Assembly: GCA_028285545.1 (NCBI GenBank)
Contig: JANQPA010000085.1
Coordinates: 1 to 48,600 of the forward strand
Origin: Saprospiraceae bacterium
GTDB taxonomy: Bacteria > Bacteroidota > Bacteroidia > Chitinophagales > Saprospiraceae
Reading direction: 5' to 3'
Length of the DNA: 48,600 nucleotides
Made by a program: the position numbers and the translations under genes. The number at the start of each line of letters is the position of its first letter. The stretch's first letter is position 1. The notes under the pieces were generated by a model, which searched no databases, was not told the DNA's origin, and worked only from the letters and a program-made list of their open reading frames with translations. This document shows, in pieces, positions 8,161 through 18,573 of this stretch.

Positions 8161-8331
8161 TTAGGACTTATTGAAAATAACCCTGATATTCTTTTTATTT
8201 TGAAAGGTCTTATTTAGCAATAATGCCAAAAATTGCTGCCTGCAATAAAGAAGTATATAAGATAGGATAATTGCGAAAGGAAGAAGTAATCTTACAAAAG
8301 ACGTGCTTTTAGAGGTGAATCTATTTTTCAT
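8161..8331 (-). CDS. Candidate 56-aa membrane peptide
   Basis: Short ATG-initiated frame on the minus strand. Its sequence has a basic N-terminus (MKNRFTSKSTSFVR), one strongly hydrophobic span at about residues 13-39 (LLLPFAIILSYILLYC) and a basic C-terminus, i.e. a plausible single-pass inner-membrane peptide. It lies 62 bp upstream of the first gene of the unrecognised operon, on the same strand, and about 25 bp downstream of a TAATTTTG -7 match. Against it: the length is short enough to occur by chance and no conservation could be checked. Confidence 0.35.
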   Translation of the reverse strand: MKNRFTSKSTSFVRLLLPFAIILSYILLYCRQQFLALLLNKTFQNKKNIRVIFNKS

Positions 8332-8355
8332 TGACAATCTGATATAATGGGGTTA

Positions 8356-8363
8356 CAAAATTA
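8356..8363 (-). promoter_or_regulatory. Candidate -7 element TAATTTTG
   Basis: On the minus strand this reads TAATTTTG, an exact match to the Bacteroidota -7 consensus TAnnTTTG. At the expected distance upstream (about 19-20 bp) the -33 region reads TTTAG, not TTG, so only one half is good. Transcription from here would start about 18 nt before the 56-aa frame and include the whole operon. Confidence 0.3.
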
Positions 8364-8525
8364 TCATTGGCTTCTGTCATACTAAAAATAAAAAAACTAT
8401 CGCCATATTCAAAGTTCTCGGAGGGACAAAGTTTGAATTCCAGACAAATAAATTAACCTTCCACTTCTTCTCTTTCCAGAATGAAACCCGTTAAATTTTA
8501 CCTCCCCAAATAAGCAAATGGAAAT

Positions 8526-9305
8526 TTATTTCATTTCCAAGCCATTGAAATAATCAAAAATCTGAGTAAGATCCTCTTTATCTGAGAAGCGCAGTTTATT
8601 GGCTTTGACGTAAGTCTCCATTTCTTCTCGTTTTGGACCAAATAAGGCAAGAACTTTTCTTTTCGAAGATTTTAGCCGCGCCAATTTTCCATTTATTCCA
8701 ATAGAGTAATATAGAGGAATGATTTTAAACTTGGTATTATTACTCATAGAAGGTGAGAGTTGGCTGGTGTCTCCTGTTTGAGATCTGAATAAATAATAAA
8801 CCAACAGATGAGTGCTCCCAAAAGACAACACTTCCATATAGGCGTACATTTTTCTAACCTGACTAATATTGGTTCCTTTAAAAGGAAGGAAGGTGCGGTT
8901 ACCAATCACTGCAACCTTTACCTGTCCGGCATAAATATTTCGAATATCACCATCCAGGTTGACTTCAATGGCGCTGTTAAGTGCGTTTAAACGGCCACTA
9001 AAATGATATACTTTTTCATTCTTAGTGATAATAAAACTGTTTTGCCAGGTTGGATCTAAATAGAAGCCCTGATTGCGCCTGGAGCTGGCCATTTTATAGG
9101 ATATTTTGGCAATATCCTTGTATACCGAATCGCGCAATTCTGATACCTGAACAAGGGTTTTGTTAACCTCATTTCGAATATTTGCACCCATTTGCCCCTT
9201 CACAGGTGTGGAGTATGAATACAGAATAAAACCAAGAACAATAAATAACTTCAAAGATTGGTGCTGGGAGGAGATCTTCAAAAAAAATGTCGAGATGGAT
9301 TTCAT
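8526..9305 (-). CDS. Exported protein of unknown function, tandem paralogue B
   Basis: A 259-aa protein with an N-terminal signal or anchor segment (residues 19-37, ending VKGQ). It is a diverged tandem duplicate of the gene immediately upstream (9352-10116). Shared blocks include (D/N)PxWQNSF, KVYxFSGRLNAL, IRxIYxxxxKxxVIGxRTFLP and a C-terminal FDYxxxL. The core looks all-beta, with alternating hydrophobic residues from about 65 to 200. I cannot assign a family; similar single-domain exported proteins are common as hypotheticals in Saprospiraceae. 46 bp separate the pair, so they are probably cotranscribed. Confidence 0.75.
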   Translation of the reverse strand: MKSISTFFLKISSQHQSLKLFIVLGFILYSYSTPVKGQMGANIRNEVNKTLVQVSELRDSVYKDIAKISYKMASSRRNQGFYLDPTWQNSFIITKNEKVYHFSGRLNALNSAIEVNLDGDIRNIYAGQVKVAVIGNRTFLPFKGTNISQVRKMYAYMEVLSFGSTHLLVYYLFRSQTGDTSQLSPSMSNNTKFKIIPLYYSIGINGKLARLKSSKRKVLALFGPKREEMETYVKANKLRFSDKEDLTQIFDYFNGLEMK

Positions 9306-9351
9306 TGTTTAAGCATTTAAAAAGGCTATCTGTGGTTTCGGACAGTTATTA

Positions 9352-10116
9352 TTATTTTTCAGTTAGTCTGTTGTAGTAATCGAAAATAAGGGTCAAGTTT
9401 TCCTTTCCTGCAAATCTGAGTTTTTTATTTTTTACAAAATTTTCAACCTCCGGGCTCTTCTCTCCAAATAATTCCAGGAGCTTTTTTTTTGAGGAGCGCA
9501 AGCGGCTTACTCTACCAAAGTTTTGAGTGTAATATAAAACCTCATCTACCTTATAAACTCTTTCGCCCGTCAATTCCGGAGACAAACTATCTCCCCCTTC
9601 AATCCTTGACAATATTCCAAAACGCGATAATAAATGAAAGCGTCCTGAAGAAAGTACTTCAAAATAAGCAATCGGTTTATTTAGGTTTTCAACTTCTGAG
9701 CCACGCAAGGGTAAAAATGTTCGATCTCCAATCACCACAGCTTTAATTCTTTCGGGATAAATGGCACGAATCTTATCCTTCATTTTAATTTCTACAATAT
9801 TGGTGAGGGCATTTAAACGGCCGCTGAAATAATAAACCTTGCCCGTCATAGAAACGAGGAAGCTGTTTTGCCAATTTGGATTAAGGTATAATTTGCGGTT
9901 TTCATTCTTAAGGTTCAATTGGTAGGTAAGGCGGGTAAGATAATCTTCCAGAGAATCTTGATGATATTGTATGTGACCGAGTGTTTGATTAATTTGAGAA
10001 TAGGCATCACTACTATTCTGAGCAATTACACCACAGTCAAAAGCAAGGAAAGAAAAAAAGACGTATAATAGGGTAATTCGTCCCCAGTATTTGGAAACAA
10101 TCAACGGTAATTTCAT
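9352..10116 (-). CDS. Exported protein of unknown function, tandem paralogue A
   Basis: A 254-aa exported protein, first gene of the tandem pair. The N-terminal hydrophobic segment (residues 13-32, ending GVIAQ) is a signal peptide. The mature protein opens with a short helix (SQINQTLGHIQYHQDSL) that may be a coiled coil, then the conserved beta core with NPNWQNSF, KVYYFSGRLNAL and VVIGDRTFLPLRG. The C-terminal third carries RLRSSKKKLLELFG, matching RLKSSKRKVLALFG in the paralogue, so this basic helix is a family feature. No catalytic motif is visible. The gene is preceded by about 190 bp that must hold its promoter. Confidence 0.75.
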   Translation of the reverse strand: MKLPLIVSKYWGRITLLYVFFSFLAFDCGVIAQNSSDAYSQINQTLGHIQYHQDSLEDYLTRLTYQLNLKNENRKLYLNPNWQNSFLVSMTGKVYYFSGRLNALTNIVEIKMKDKIRAIYPERIKAVVIGDRTFLPLRGSEVENLNKPIAYFEVLSSGRFHLLSRFGILSRIEGGDSLSPELTGERVYKVDEVLYYTQNFGRVSRLRSSKKKLLELFGEKSPEVENFVKNKKLRFAGKENLTLIFDYYNRLTEK

Positions 10117-10306
10117 GGTTTCTTTTCTTTATAGATCCTGTCTTAAAGTTAATAAACATTCAGGGGCTCGCCCAAAAGATAGGGACTTTTGGTACGAATT
10201 AAACTAAATTTGATGTTAAGCGGACCATTTATTAACTATAACTCGACTTTCCAAACAATTCCATTAGAAAAAAATCACCTAATTTTCAGAAAAGTTATTT
10301 GAATAC

Positions 10307-10720
10307 TTAGCGGTCTTTTTTACGATATACAAACTTAAGCCCACTCCAGTCCTCATCGACGGCGGCCACCTTAACATCTACAAGCCCAATATCGAGCAAG
10401 TGCTCGCGTATAGGATCTCTTTTTAAATCAGTAGGAATACTAGATTTTCCCTTGGGCCAGGAAACCCACATCAAACCATCTTTTTTTAATGCTGATTTAT
10501 ATTTTTCAGAAATACTGATCAACTCTTCCCAAGTCGTAACAAATAAATGAATAAAATGGACATCACCATCCTTAGGAAGCTCATCCAATATTTGGAGTCC
10601 ATTGGGCAGATCAGAAAATAAGGACCAATAATGTTCAGGCGGCGAATGCAAAAAGATGGTAAAACCTTCTTTGATGCCTAGTTTGCGTGCTAAAGGGGTT
10701 CCGGAATATCCTGATGGCAT
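10307..10720 (-). CDS. DUF3052-family protein
   Basis: Small cytoplasmic protein of 137 aa matching the DUF3052 pattern: it starts SGYSGTPLARKLGIKEG, continues with a strand-helix core (VHFIHLFVTTWEEL) and contains the characteristic LMWVSWPKG segment at about 100 followed by the C-terminal DVKVAAVDEDWSGLKFVYRK. The biochemical role of this family is not established; the fold resembles a methyltransferase-like or Rossmann half. It lies 32 bp downstream of the sulfatase gene on the same strand and may be cotranscribed with it. Confidence 0.85.
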   Translation of the reverse strand: MPSGYSGTPLARKLGIKEGFTIFLHSPPEHYWSLFSDLPNGLQILDELPKDGDVHFIHLFVTTWEELISISEKYKSALKKDGLMWVSWPKGKSSIPTDLKRDPIREHLLDIGLVDVKVAAVDEDWSGLKFVYRKKDR

Positions 10721-10752
10721 AATGATGGAGTATTTAGGTAGTGAGTATTAGT

Positions 10753-12432
10753 TTAATTTCTTGGAGGTGGCGGAAATTGTGCTTGAATTTCTTCAATAAA
10801 TTTTTTCCATTCCGTAAGTAGCTCTTCGAATTTTTGGGGTTCTTGCTCTTTTAAATCATTCATCTCCGCAAGGTCTTCAGAGATGTTATACAGTTTAAAA
10901 TTTTCTTCATTATAGGGTCGGGTATTATTCAGTATTTTCCAATCTCCCTTCCTTAACATGGTTCTCGTAGCATATTCCAAAGCAAATATATAATCCTGTG
11001 CATGTATTTGTTCTGCTGATTTTTTTAAAAGCTTAGTCATAGAATTTCCTCGAAGAGGATATATTTTTTTGCCATTAAGAGAATCAGGATAAGAGGCCTG
11101 CGCCAATTCATAAAAGGTAGGTGCAATATCCATTAAGGTTGTCAGTCCATGAAAAATTTCGTTCTTCCAATTTACTCCAGGGCCGGAAATAATCATGGGA
11201 GCGGCATTACCACCATCGGTTAACTGACCTTTGAAATAACGAAATGGGGACGAGCCTGCTTCTGCCCACTGAGGTCCATAGGAAATAAAAGAGCTGGCTT
11301 GGCCCATATTTTCGTATTCATTAGAATAATTTTCCTGAAGAAAGGGGCCATAACGGGGATGATGATAAAAATCTTCTGCTGCTGCCCCATTATCTGACAT
11401 GAAAAGGATAAGGGTATTTTCATATTTACCAATCTCTTTCAGATATTGGATGAGTCGACCGATATTTACATCTAAATTATCTAACATTCCCGCATAAAGT
11501 TCCATTTTTCTGGCTTCCATCTTTTTTTCCATATCGGTAAGAGAATCCCAGGGAATCACTCGTTCATGGTTGGGTGGAAGTATGGCATCTTCGGGAATCA
11601 TACCTGCTTTTTTAAGGCTTTCCAACCTCTCTTCCTTTAGTTTTTCATAACCTTGATCATATCTTCCTTGGTATTTTTTCCAGTATTTCTCATCCACCTG
11701 AAGAGGCCAGTGAGGAGAGGTATAGGCTGCATAGGCAAAAAAAGGCTTTTCATCATCCTTATTTTTCCCAATATATTCGATCAATTTGTCGGTAAAAAAA
11801 TCAGTTGAGTAAGCACCTTCTGGCCATTTCCTTTTTTGCCCGTTTTCGGTATAAATTGATTTAGGACTATTTCGTGTCAATCCAATATTATTATAATGAT
11901 TACCACCCCAATAAGCATTAATCCAGGATTCATCAAACCCTTTAAAATATGGATTGGATAAAGAATCACTTCCCAAATGCCATTTTCCGGCCATGTAGGT
12001 ATGATATCCTACCTGTTTTAATACTTGTGGTATAGTAGCAATTCGACCACTAAGCTTTCCCTCATAACCAAAACTATCACTTGCATAGCTTTGTATTCCC
12101 ATTCCTGCAATATGATTATCATTCCCAGAAAGAAGCATAGCTCTGGTTGGCGCACAGTAAGGAGAAGCATAAAATCGACTAAAACGAAGGCCATTGGCAG
12201 CCAGGGCATCAATATTGGGGGTTTCAATATCTCCTCCATAACAGCCCAGATCGGCATAACCTAAATCATCGGCAACAATCAAGAGGATATTGGGAGGGGA
12301 TGTAGCTTCCTCTGAGTCTTGTGAAGAACATTGACAAAGACCAAGTCCCAAAAACAGGAAGAAGGTCAAATTAAGAAGCAAATAATTTTTTATGTCGACC
12401 AAATGTCCATTAGGAAAGTGAATAAACCTCAT
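10753..12432 (-). CDS. Lipoprotein arylsulfatase (formylglycine-dependent)
   Basis: Sulfatase of the alkaline-phosphatase superfamily, 559 aa, hydrolysing sulfate esters. The lipobox (LGLGLC, Cys33) makes it a membrane lipoprotein, likely periplasmic or surface exposed. Metal-binding Asp55-Asp56 lie in IVADDLGYADLG; the formylglycine signature CAPTR starts at Cys93, the residue modified by a formylglycine-generating enzyme, with Arg97 as expected; the later FMSDNG motif supplies Asp-Asn ligands. C-terminal subdomain contains TRTMLRKGDWKIL, typical of the S1 family. No SusC/D or carbohydrate enzymes are adjacent, so the substrate, a sulfated polysaccharide or small aryl sulfate, is open. The maturase gene is not in the window. 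Confidence 0.93.
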   Translation of the reverse strand: MRFIHFPNGHLVDIKNYLLLNLTFFLFLGLGLCQCSSQDSEEATSPPNILLIVADDLGYADLGCYGGDIETPNIDALAANGLRFSRFYASPYCAPTRAMLLSGNDNHIAGMGIQSYASDSFGYEGKLSGRIATIPQVLKQVGYHTYMAGKWHLGSDSLSNPYFKGFDESWINAYWGGNHYNNIGLTRNSPKSIYTENGQKRKWPEGAYSTDFFTDKLIEYIGKNKDDEKPFFAYAAYTSPHWPLQVDEKYWKKYQGRYDQGYEKLKEERLESLKKAGMIPEDAILPPNHERVIPWDSLTDMEKKMEARKMELYAGMLDNLDVNIGRLIQYLKEIGKYENTLILFMSDNGAAAEDFYHHPRYGPFLQENYSNEYENMGQASSFISYGPQWAEAGSSPFRYFKGQLTDGGNAAPMIISGPGVNWKNEIFHGLTTLMDIAPTFYELAQASYPDSLNGKKIYPLRGNSMTKLLKKSAEQIHAQDYIFALEYATRTMLRKGDWKILNNTRPYNEENFKLYNISEDLAEMNDLKEQEPQKFEELLTEWKKFIEEIQAQFPPPPRN

Positions 12433-12691
12433 CTTATTTGTTATTAGGATTTCAGACTAAGATTTATTCAAAATACAGTTTTCTAAGCAAATCAATGTTC
12501 ATTCAGGAATAACAGGGCCATATGAGTAGTTAAGAGGGCTTGTTTACTAGTTTTCAGGCTTGGATATAGTAGTGGGAAGTTTTCATCCAACTAATGATTA
12601 AGTAATTGATGCTTTTCCTCGTCAATAATAGTTGGAGTAATTATATTGGAAAATGGCAGGAATATTAGAGTTTGTGATGAGGCTGTCTCAC

Positions 12692-12704
12692 CCGCCTAAG
12701 GCGG
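12692..12704. repeat. Short GC-rich palindrome CCGCC-TAA-GGCGG
   Basis: Perfect 5-bp stem with a TAA loop, embedded in otherwise AT-rich DNA and preceded by gaggctgtctca (12679-12690). Its GC-rich composition contrasts with the surroundings and suggests a dispersed REP-like element or a decayed mobile-element end. Confidence 0.45.
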
Positions 12705-12733
12705 ATTCGCCAGCCAATATTATTTCTTTGAGA

Positions 12734-12776
12734 GCATTTTTTTAAGGAAAAATGAAATTTTCCCTTAAAAAAATGC
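12734..12776 (-). terminator. Hairpin terminator after serine hydrolase gene
   Basis: Inverted repeat GCATTTTTTTAAGG...CCCTTAAAAAAATGC with a short loop and one bulged base, beginning 16 bp after the stop codon of the minus-strand gene that ends at 12792. Long A and T runs in both arms would provide a U-tract in either direction. Confidence 0.7.
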
Positions 12777-12791
12777 ATATTCAGGTATCTA

Positions 12792-14612
12792 TCACTTTTT
12801 CATTTTGTCCAGCATCTTTTTAGCATTATCATTAGCAGGATTTAATTCCAGGGATTTGCGATAATGATGGATAGACAATTCTTTTTCTCCACTTAACATA
12901 TAGGCCTCTCCTAAGCTATCATGTGCATTGGCACTTGTTGGGTAAAGAGAAATATTTATTTTGAAGATATTGATGGCCAATTCATAGTTTTTCCTTCTTA
13001 GTTCCTGATAACCCATGCTATTAATCATTCCTTCATCTACTATCATACTCCGAGGACTTATTCTTTTCCATTTTTGAAAAGATTGCAAAGCTTTTTCATA
13101 GTTATTTTCCTGTAGATATTCATTGGGCAGCTTCTCCCCTTTTGCTAATTTGGAAAAGGCATAATCTATTTCCTTCACATCTTTCCGAGTTCTAGCTATG
13201 TACAATTCTCCATTTTGGGGATGGGTCAAAAATCGAATTTGCCCGATCATTTCCTCTACAACAAATCTATTATTGCCAATAAAAACTAACTCTCGGGAAG
13301 GAATTCCGGTCATGTTTTTAATCATTAACTTCCCATTTTCTTCTTCTACTTTTATAATTTCTCCAAAAACTGACATATACCGCCCCACTACTTTGGAAGT
13401 AATTTTTGCTGGAATAGGTTTGGCTTTGTCTTTATCCTTGAGGGGGGCTTCCCATCCATGTGATTTAATAATACTATTCCGCAACTGATCCAAAATAGGA
13501 ATCCGAATTCCATTAGGGCCATTACCAAAAAAAGCAATCCCATTACCTCCCTTCATAGTAGCGTAGATATGCCCACCTGTTCCAGTATTGGCACCACCAT
13601 GTGAAAACCAGTCGCGGTTACCAAAGCTAAATCGTCTTTCCCATCCTAAACTCCATCCTCCCATCACCTTGGTGGTCATAATTCCGGTCACCTTTTTAGC
13701 CACCTCCGTAGAGATTACTTCGGTTTTTAATCCTTTTAAAGCCTTCTGCATTTCAATCATAAAAATGGCCATATCGGTAGGGTTACTCCATAAACCGGAA
13801 GGGGCCAGCTGCGGACAAATAGGAATCCCATAAACTTCCCCATTTTCATTATGCGCTTTAGCTACATTTTTTAAAAATCCCTTTTCACCATCTTGCTTCA
13901 TGGTAGTATTTTGAAGTTGGAGAGGCCCAAACAAGTGTTTCTCTGCTATGTCTGCCAGTGGTGCCCCTAAATGATCTTCAAGAGCCATTTGGGCAATTAC
14001 ATAGCCTCCTCCACTATATCTCCACCAGGAACCTGGCAGAAAGTCAACATCCATTTTAGAGGTTCCGGGCAGACTGCCTCCTTCCAGAACCTGCACTAAA
14101 GTTGGGATCTCATCCCCCTCATAAAAATCTTTAAAACCATGCTGGGTAGTACCGGCCGTATGACTTAGCAAATGATTAAAAGTGATGTCAACAGCTTCGG
14201 TAAATTCATTATCAGGGAATTGCCATCTTTTGAGATAGTTAGACACAGGAGCCCCTAAGTCTATCAGTTCTTTTTCCTCCAGGATGGCAAAGAGAGTAGC
14301 CGTAATAGCCTTGCTAATAGATGCTGTGGAAAAGGCCGTGTTTTCATCAATGGGTTCTTTGCTTATTAAATCCTTCACTCCCCAAGTTTTGCTCCATGCT
14401 ATTTTATAATTTTCAAATACAACAACACTAAGGCTAGGAAGGCCCTCCTCAGCCATAGCCTTTTCAACCGATCTAATGGTCCCATCGTTCAAGGTCAAAT
14501 TTTGGATGGCCATTTCCATTTTGGCCTTTGAATCAGGTTTTACACTTTGGGAATAAATCGTCAAAGACGTAAAAAAAAATGGTAGTAAGAGCAGCAGTTT
14601 AATTCTTTTCAT
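12792..14612 (-). CDS. Secreted serine hydrolase (class C beta-lactamase fold) with C-terminal TPRs
   Basis: Penicillin-binding-protein/beta-lactamase-like serine hydrolase of 606 aa from the ATG at 14612, which directly precedes the signal peptide (MKRIKLLLLLPFF...IYSQ); a longer frame exists upstream but would bury the signal. The catalytic SxxK is SISK at Ser98-Lys101, Tyr of the YxG motif lies in WWRYSGGGY, and the third motif is HGG in WFSHGGANTG. After the catalytic domain (about 45-390) comes a beta region and then two or three TPR units (about 500-606, e.g. ANAHDSLGEAYMLSGEKELSIHHYRKSLEL). Such fusions are common in Bacteroidota and act on peptides or esters rather than clinical beta-lactams. 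It is divergent from the histidine kinase gene. Confidence 0.9.
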   Translation of the reverse strand: MKRIKLLLLLPFFFTSLTIYSQSVKPDSKAKMEMAIQNLTLNDGTIRSVEKAMAEEGLPSLSVVVFENYKIAWSKTWGVKDLISKEPIDENTAFSTASISKAITATLFAILEEKELIDLGAPVSNYLKRWQFPDNEFTEAVDITFNHLLSHTAGTTQHGFKDFYEGDEIPTLVQVLEGGSLPGTSKMDVDFLPGSWWRYSGGGYVIAQMALEDHLGAPLADIAEKHLFGPLQLQNTTMKQDGEKGFLKNVAKAHNENGEVYGIPICPQLAPSGLWSNPTDMAIFMIEMQKALKGLKTEVISTEVAKKVTGIMTTKVMGGWSLGWERRFSFGNRDWFSHGGANTGTGGHIYATMKGGNGIAFFGNGPNGIRIPILDQLRNSIIKSHGWEAPLKDKDKAKPIPAKITSKVVGRYMSVFGEIIKVEEENGKLMIKNMTGIPSRELVFIGNNRFVVEEMIGQIRFLTHPQNGELYIARTRKDVKEIDYAFSKLAKGEKLPNEYLQENNYEKALQSFQKWKRISPRSMIVDEGMINSMGYQELRRKNYELAINIFKINISLYPTSANAHDSLGEAYMLSGEKELSIHHYRKSLELNPANDNAKKMLDKMKK

Positions 14613-14759
14613 TTTCCAACATTTTGGTGATTTAGCACCCATTTTATTAGATGATGGGAAATGAAAGATGAGATTATTTGTCAACGACTCTATTTCCTTT
14701 TGAAAGACATGATTTAGATAGTAATTACAATTATCTTGCTTTAAAATTTGGCTATTGGT

Positions 14760-16469
<1,710 letters not shown>

Positions 16470-16502
16470 CAAATTATTTTAAATTCATGCAAAACAGCAG
16501 CA

Positions 16503-17207
16503 ATGAGAATTTTAGTTATTGAAGATGAAGGACGAATTGCAAAGAGAATAGAACGACTTTGCAAAGAAATTTTGGGCAAGGAACTTTCACTTCTCAAGCA
16601 CTGCTCTACCATTTTTGAAGGAGAATATTATCTTGAAACACATCCAGTAGATTTGTTAATCCTCGATTTAAACCTTAATGGTGAAGATGGCTTTAGGGTT
16701 CTTCAAAACTTTATTGCCAGATCCTTCCATACCATTATTATTTCGGCCTATAAAGAACGGGCAATTACTGCTTTTGAATACGGCGTATTGGATTTTATCC
16801 CCAAACCTTTTAACAAGCAAAGATTAGAAAAAGCCTTTGCTAAAATGTTAGGCGAAAATAGAACAGGGGCTTCTTCTAATCTTAAATTTCTGTCCATAAA
16901 AAAGAAAGGCCGCCTGCATTTTATCAATATAGAAGACCTGTTATACATAAAAGGAGCAGGTATTTATTCAGAACTAATCCTCAAGAACGGAAATCGAGAA
17001 TTTCATGACAAATCTCTGGAAAAATTAGCCCAAATTTTGCCTTATACTTTCGAACGGATCCACAAGTCCTACCTGGTGGATATGAGAGCGGGCAGGGAAA
17101 TTATTATCCAAACCGGCTCCAAATATGCTTTGGTTTTAAAAAATGAAGAAGTACTACCTATTGGTCGAACCAGATATAAGGGGCTTAAAGAACGATGGCT
17201 CGGTTAA
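16503..17207 (+). CDS. LytTR-family response regulator
   Basis: Two-domain response regulator of 234 aa. The receiver (1-120) has the acidic pair Glu7-Asp8-Glu9, phospho-acceptor Asp55 in LLILDLNLNG, and the conserved Lys in DFIPKPF. The C-terminal LytTR DNA-binding domain (about 128-232) is recognised by LLYIKGAGIYSELIL, FERIHKSYLVD and LPIGRTRYKGL. It is the partner of the DISM kinase just upstream; the two genes would form an operon read through the heptamer array. Target genes are not known; the two serine hydrolases on either side (12792-14612 and 17210-18508) are natural candidates by position. Confidence 0.93.
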   Translation: MRILVIEDEGRIAKRIERLCKEILGKELSLLKHCSTIFEGEYYLETHPVDLLILDLNLNGEDGFRVLQNFIARSFHTIIISAYKERAITAFEYGVLDFIPKPFNKQRLEKAFAKMLGENRTGASSNLKFLSIKKKGRLHFINIEDLLYIKGAGIYSELILKNGNREFHDKSLEKLAQILPYTFERIHKSYLVDMRAGREIIIQTGSKYALVLKNEEVLPIGRTRYKGLKERWLG

Positions 17208-17209
17208 TT

Positions 17210-18508
17210 TTAGGGTATACGTGGCATCACAATTTCCCTTTCACCTCTAATTTGGATAAGGGCCACTGCTTCTCCCGATTTATTAAATCTAAACTTCATT
17301 ATTGTGCCGCTGGCCAAAATGTAATACCGTTCTTCATCAATGGGGTAAAATTCATTGTCGCCTCTAAATAGTTTTCCCTTCTTCAGGCTTATTTTCACCT
17401 CAAATCCATTGTTATCATAATTACCAACCAGGGATTTGGGTGATGTCTTATTTTGCACCAATGCAGGAGGTAGGATTACCGGTTGGTAACTCCCGTTTTG
17501 TAATAAATTTCTCAGCTGAGATCTGATTTGCCAGGTAGCAGAGGACCTTACATTTGAAAGAATAATAAGAGCAATATTTTGGGAGGGCAACACATCCATA
17601 TAAGCTTCATATCCGCTTGTTCGGCCAGCCCAACCTCTCCAGCTGGAATTCTTTCCATTTACTCGATTATAAAAAGAGTTTTTCCCAAGTTCTCCACTCT
17701 TTGCTGTTTTCAAAAAATTGAATAAATCTTCAGCACTTGCATAAACAGACCCTGCTCCCTTAAGAAAACTTAGGTTTTTACCAGACCCCTCTACAGCTGT
17801 TATTTTTTGATCAACCATTCCTAAAAAATAGGGAGCGGCTACATTTTCATTCAAAGAATTTCTGGATTCATCCTGGGCAAATTTCATATTTGCCGGTTCA
17901 AATACCTTGGCAGCTAATATTTTTTGGAAGGGTTTACCCTCTATTATCTCTATAATTCTGGCAAGAACGGTATACCCTGCACTACTGTATAACCTTTTTT
18001 TGCCCGGACTAAATAATAAACCTTTTTCTTTAACCTTATCTACCATTTGTTCAAGACTAAAAAATTGGGTCTCTTCAACTACATTTGTTACTCGATGAGG
18101 GACGCCAGATCTATGATTGAGCAGGTGCCCAATGGTTGGCTCTTTTCCCTTCGGTCCATTCGGAAAACCAGGGATAAATTGACTAACTGGCCAATCTAAT
18201 TCTAGTTTGCCTTCTTCTACCATTTGTTCAACTAGAATACCAGTCATCAACTTTGTGATAGAACCTATGCCAAATCGGGTATTCAAAGAATTGGGTATTT
18301 TGGATTTATGGGCATATCCATAAGCCTTTTGAAATATAATTTTTTTGCCCTGGCTCACCATTATCACTCCACTAAACAGGTTTTTTTCCGAGACGGGATT
18401 CATCAGGGTTTCAATGCTTTGATCTAATTCTTTTTCAGAAATTGAAGTCTGAGCTGATAAGAAAGAAAAATGCAGTAAAATATAAACAGGAAGATATTTG
18501 ATTGCCAT
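17210..18508 (-). CDS. Secreted serine hydrolase (class C beta-lactamase fold)
   Basis: Exported serine hydrolase of 432 aa. Signal peptide residues 1-20 (LLHFSFLSAQ). The SxxK motif is SITK (Ser83-Lys86); the second motif is YSS in RLYSSAGYTVLARI rather than YxN; a C-terminal catalytic-domain motif near GWAGRTSGYEAY replaces the usual HxG. A small beta domain follows (about 345-432). It converges with the response regulator with only two bases between stop codons, so the two transcripts must overlap. It resembles D-aminopeptidase/esterase-type family members; actual substrate unknown. Confidence 0.88.
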   Translation of the reverse strand: MAIKYLPVYILLHFSFLSAQTSISEKELDQSIETLMNPVSEKNLFSGVIMVSQGKKIIFQKAYGYAHKSKIPNSLNTRFGIGSITKLMTGILVEQMVEEGKLELDWPVSQFIPGFPNGPKGKEPTIGHLLNHRSGVPHRVTNVVEETQFFSLEQMVDKVKEKGLLFSPGKKRLYSSAGYTVLARIIEIIEGKPFQKILAAKVFEPANMKFAQDESRNSLNENVAAPYFLGMVDQKITAVEGSGKNLSFLKGAGSVYASAEDLFNFLKTAKSGELGKNSFYNRVNGKNSSWRGWAGRTSGYEAYMDVLPSQNIALIILSNVRSSATWQIRSQLRNLLQNGSYQPVILPPALVQNKTSPKSLVGNYDNNGFEVKISLKKGKLFRGDNEFYPIDEERYYILASGTIMKFRFNKSGEAVALIQIRGEREIVMPRIP

Positions 18509-18573
18509 AGAAATAAATTACAGGTGAAAATTCCTCCAATTTATCACTTCCATATTTTCGATCATATACTAGG

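Larger units (their letters stand above)
8099..8525. other. Intergenic region (427 bp) upstream of the four-gene operon
   Basis: Separates the unrecognised operon from the tandem exported paralogues. It contains the candidate 56-aa reading frame at 8161-8331 and a candidate -7 element at 8356-8363. The remainder (about 8364-8525) is AT-rich, holds the 3' untranslated region of the paralogue gene and shows no clear hairpin terminator. Confidence 0.6.
12433..12791. other. Intergenic region (359 bp) between sulfatase and serine hydrolase
   Basis: Holds the sulfatase promoter region, a 5-bp GC hairpin (12692-12704) next to a gaggctgtctca word, and the strong hairpin 12734-12776 just after the serine hydrolase stop codon. 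No reading frame worth reporting was found. Confidence 0.6.

Noticed and set aside
12679-12704. Possible insertion-sequence end (gaggctgtctca followed by a palindrome)
   Set aside because: The word resembles terminal repeats of some Bacteroidota insertion sequences, but no second inverted copy, target duplication or transposase remnant is in reach, so I kept only the palindrome as a repeat.
14613-14684. N-terminal extension of the serine hydrolase
   Set aside because: The frame continues 24 codons upstream, but the signal peptide begins at the internal ATG (14612); an extension would disrupt export.
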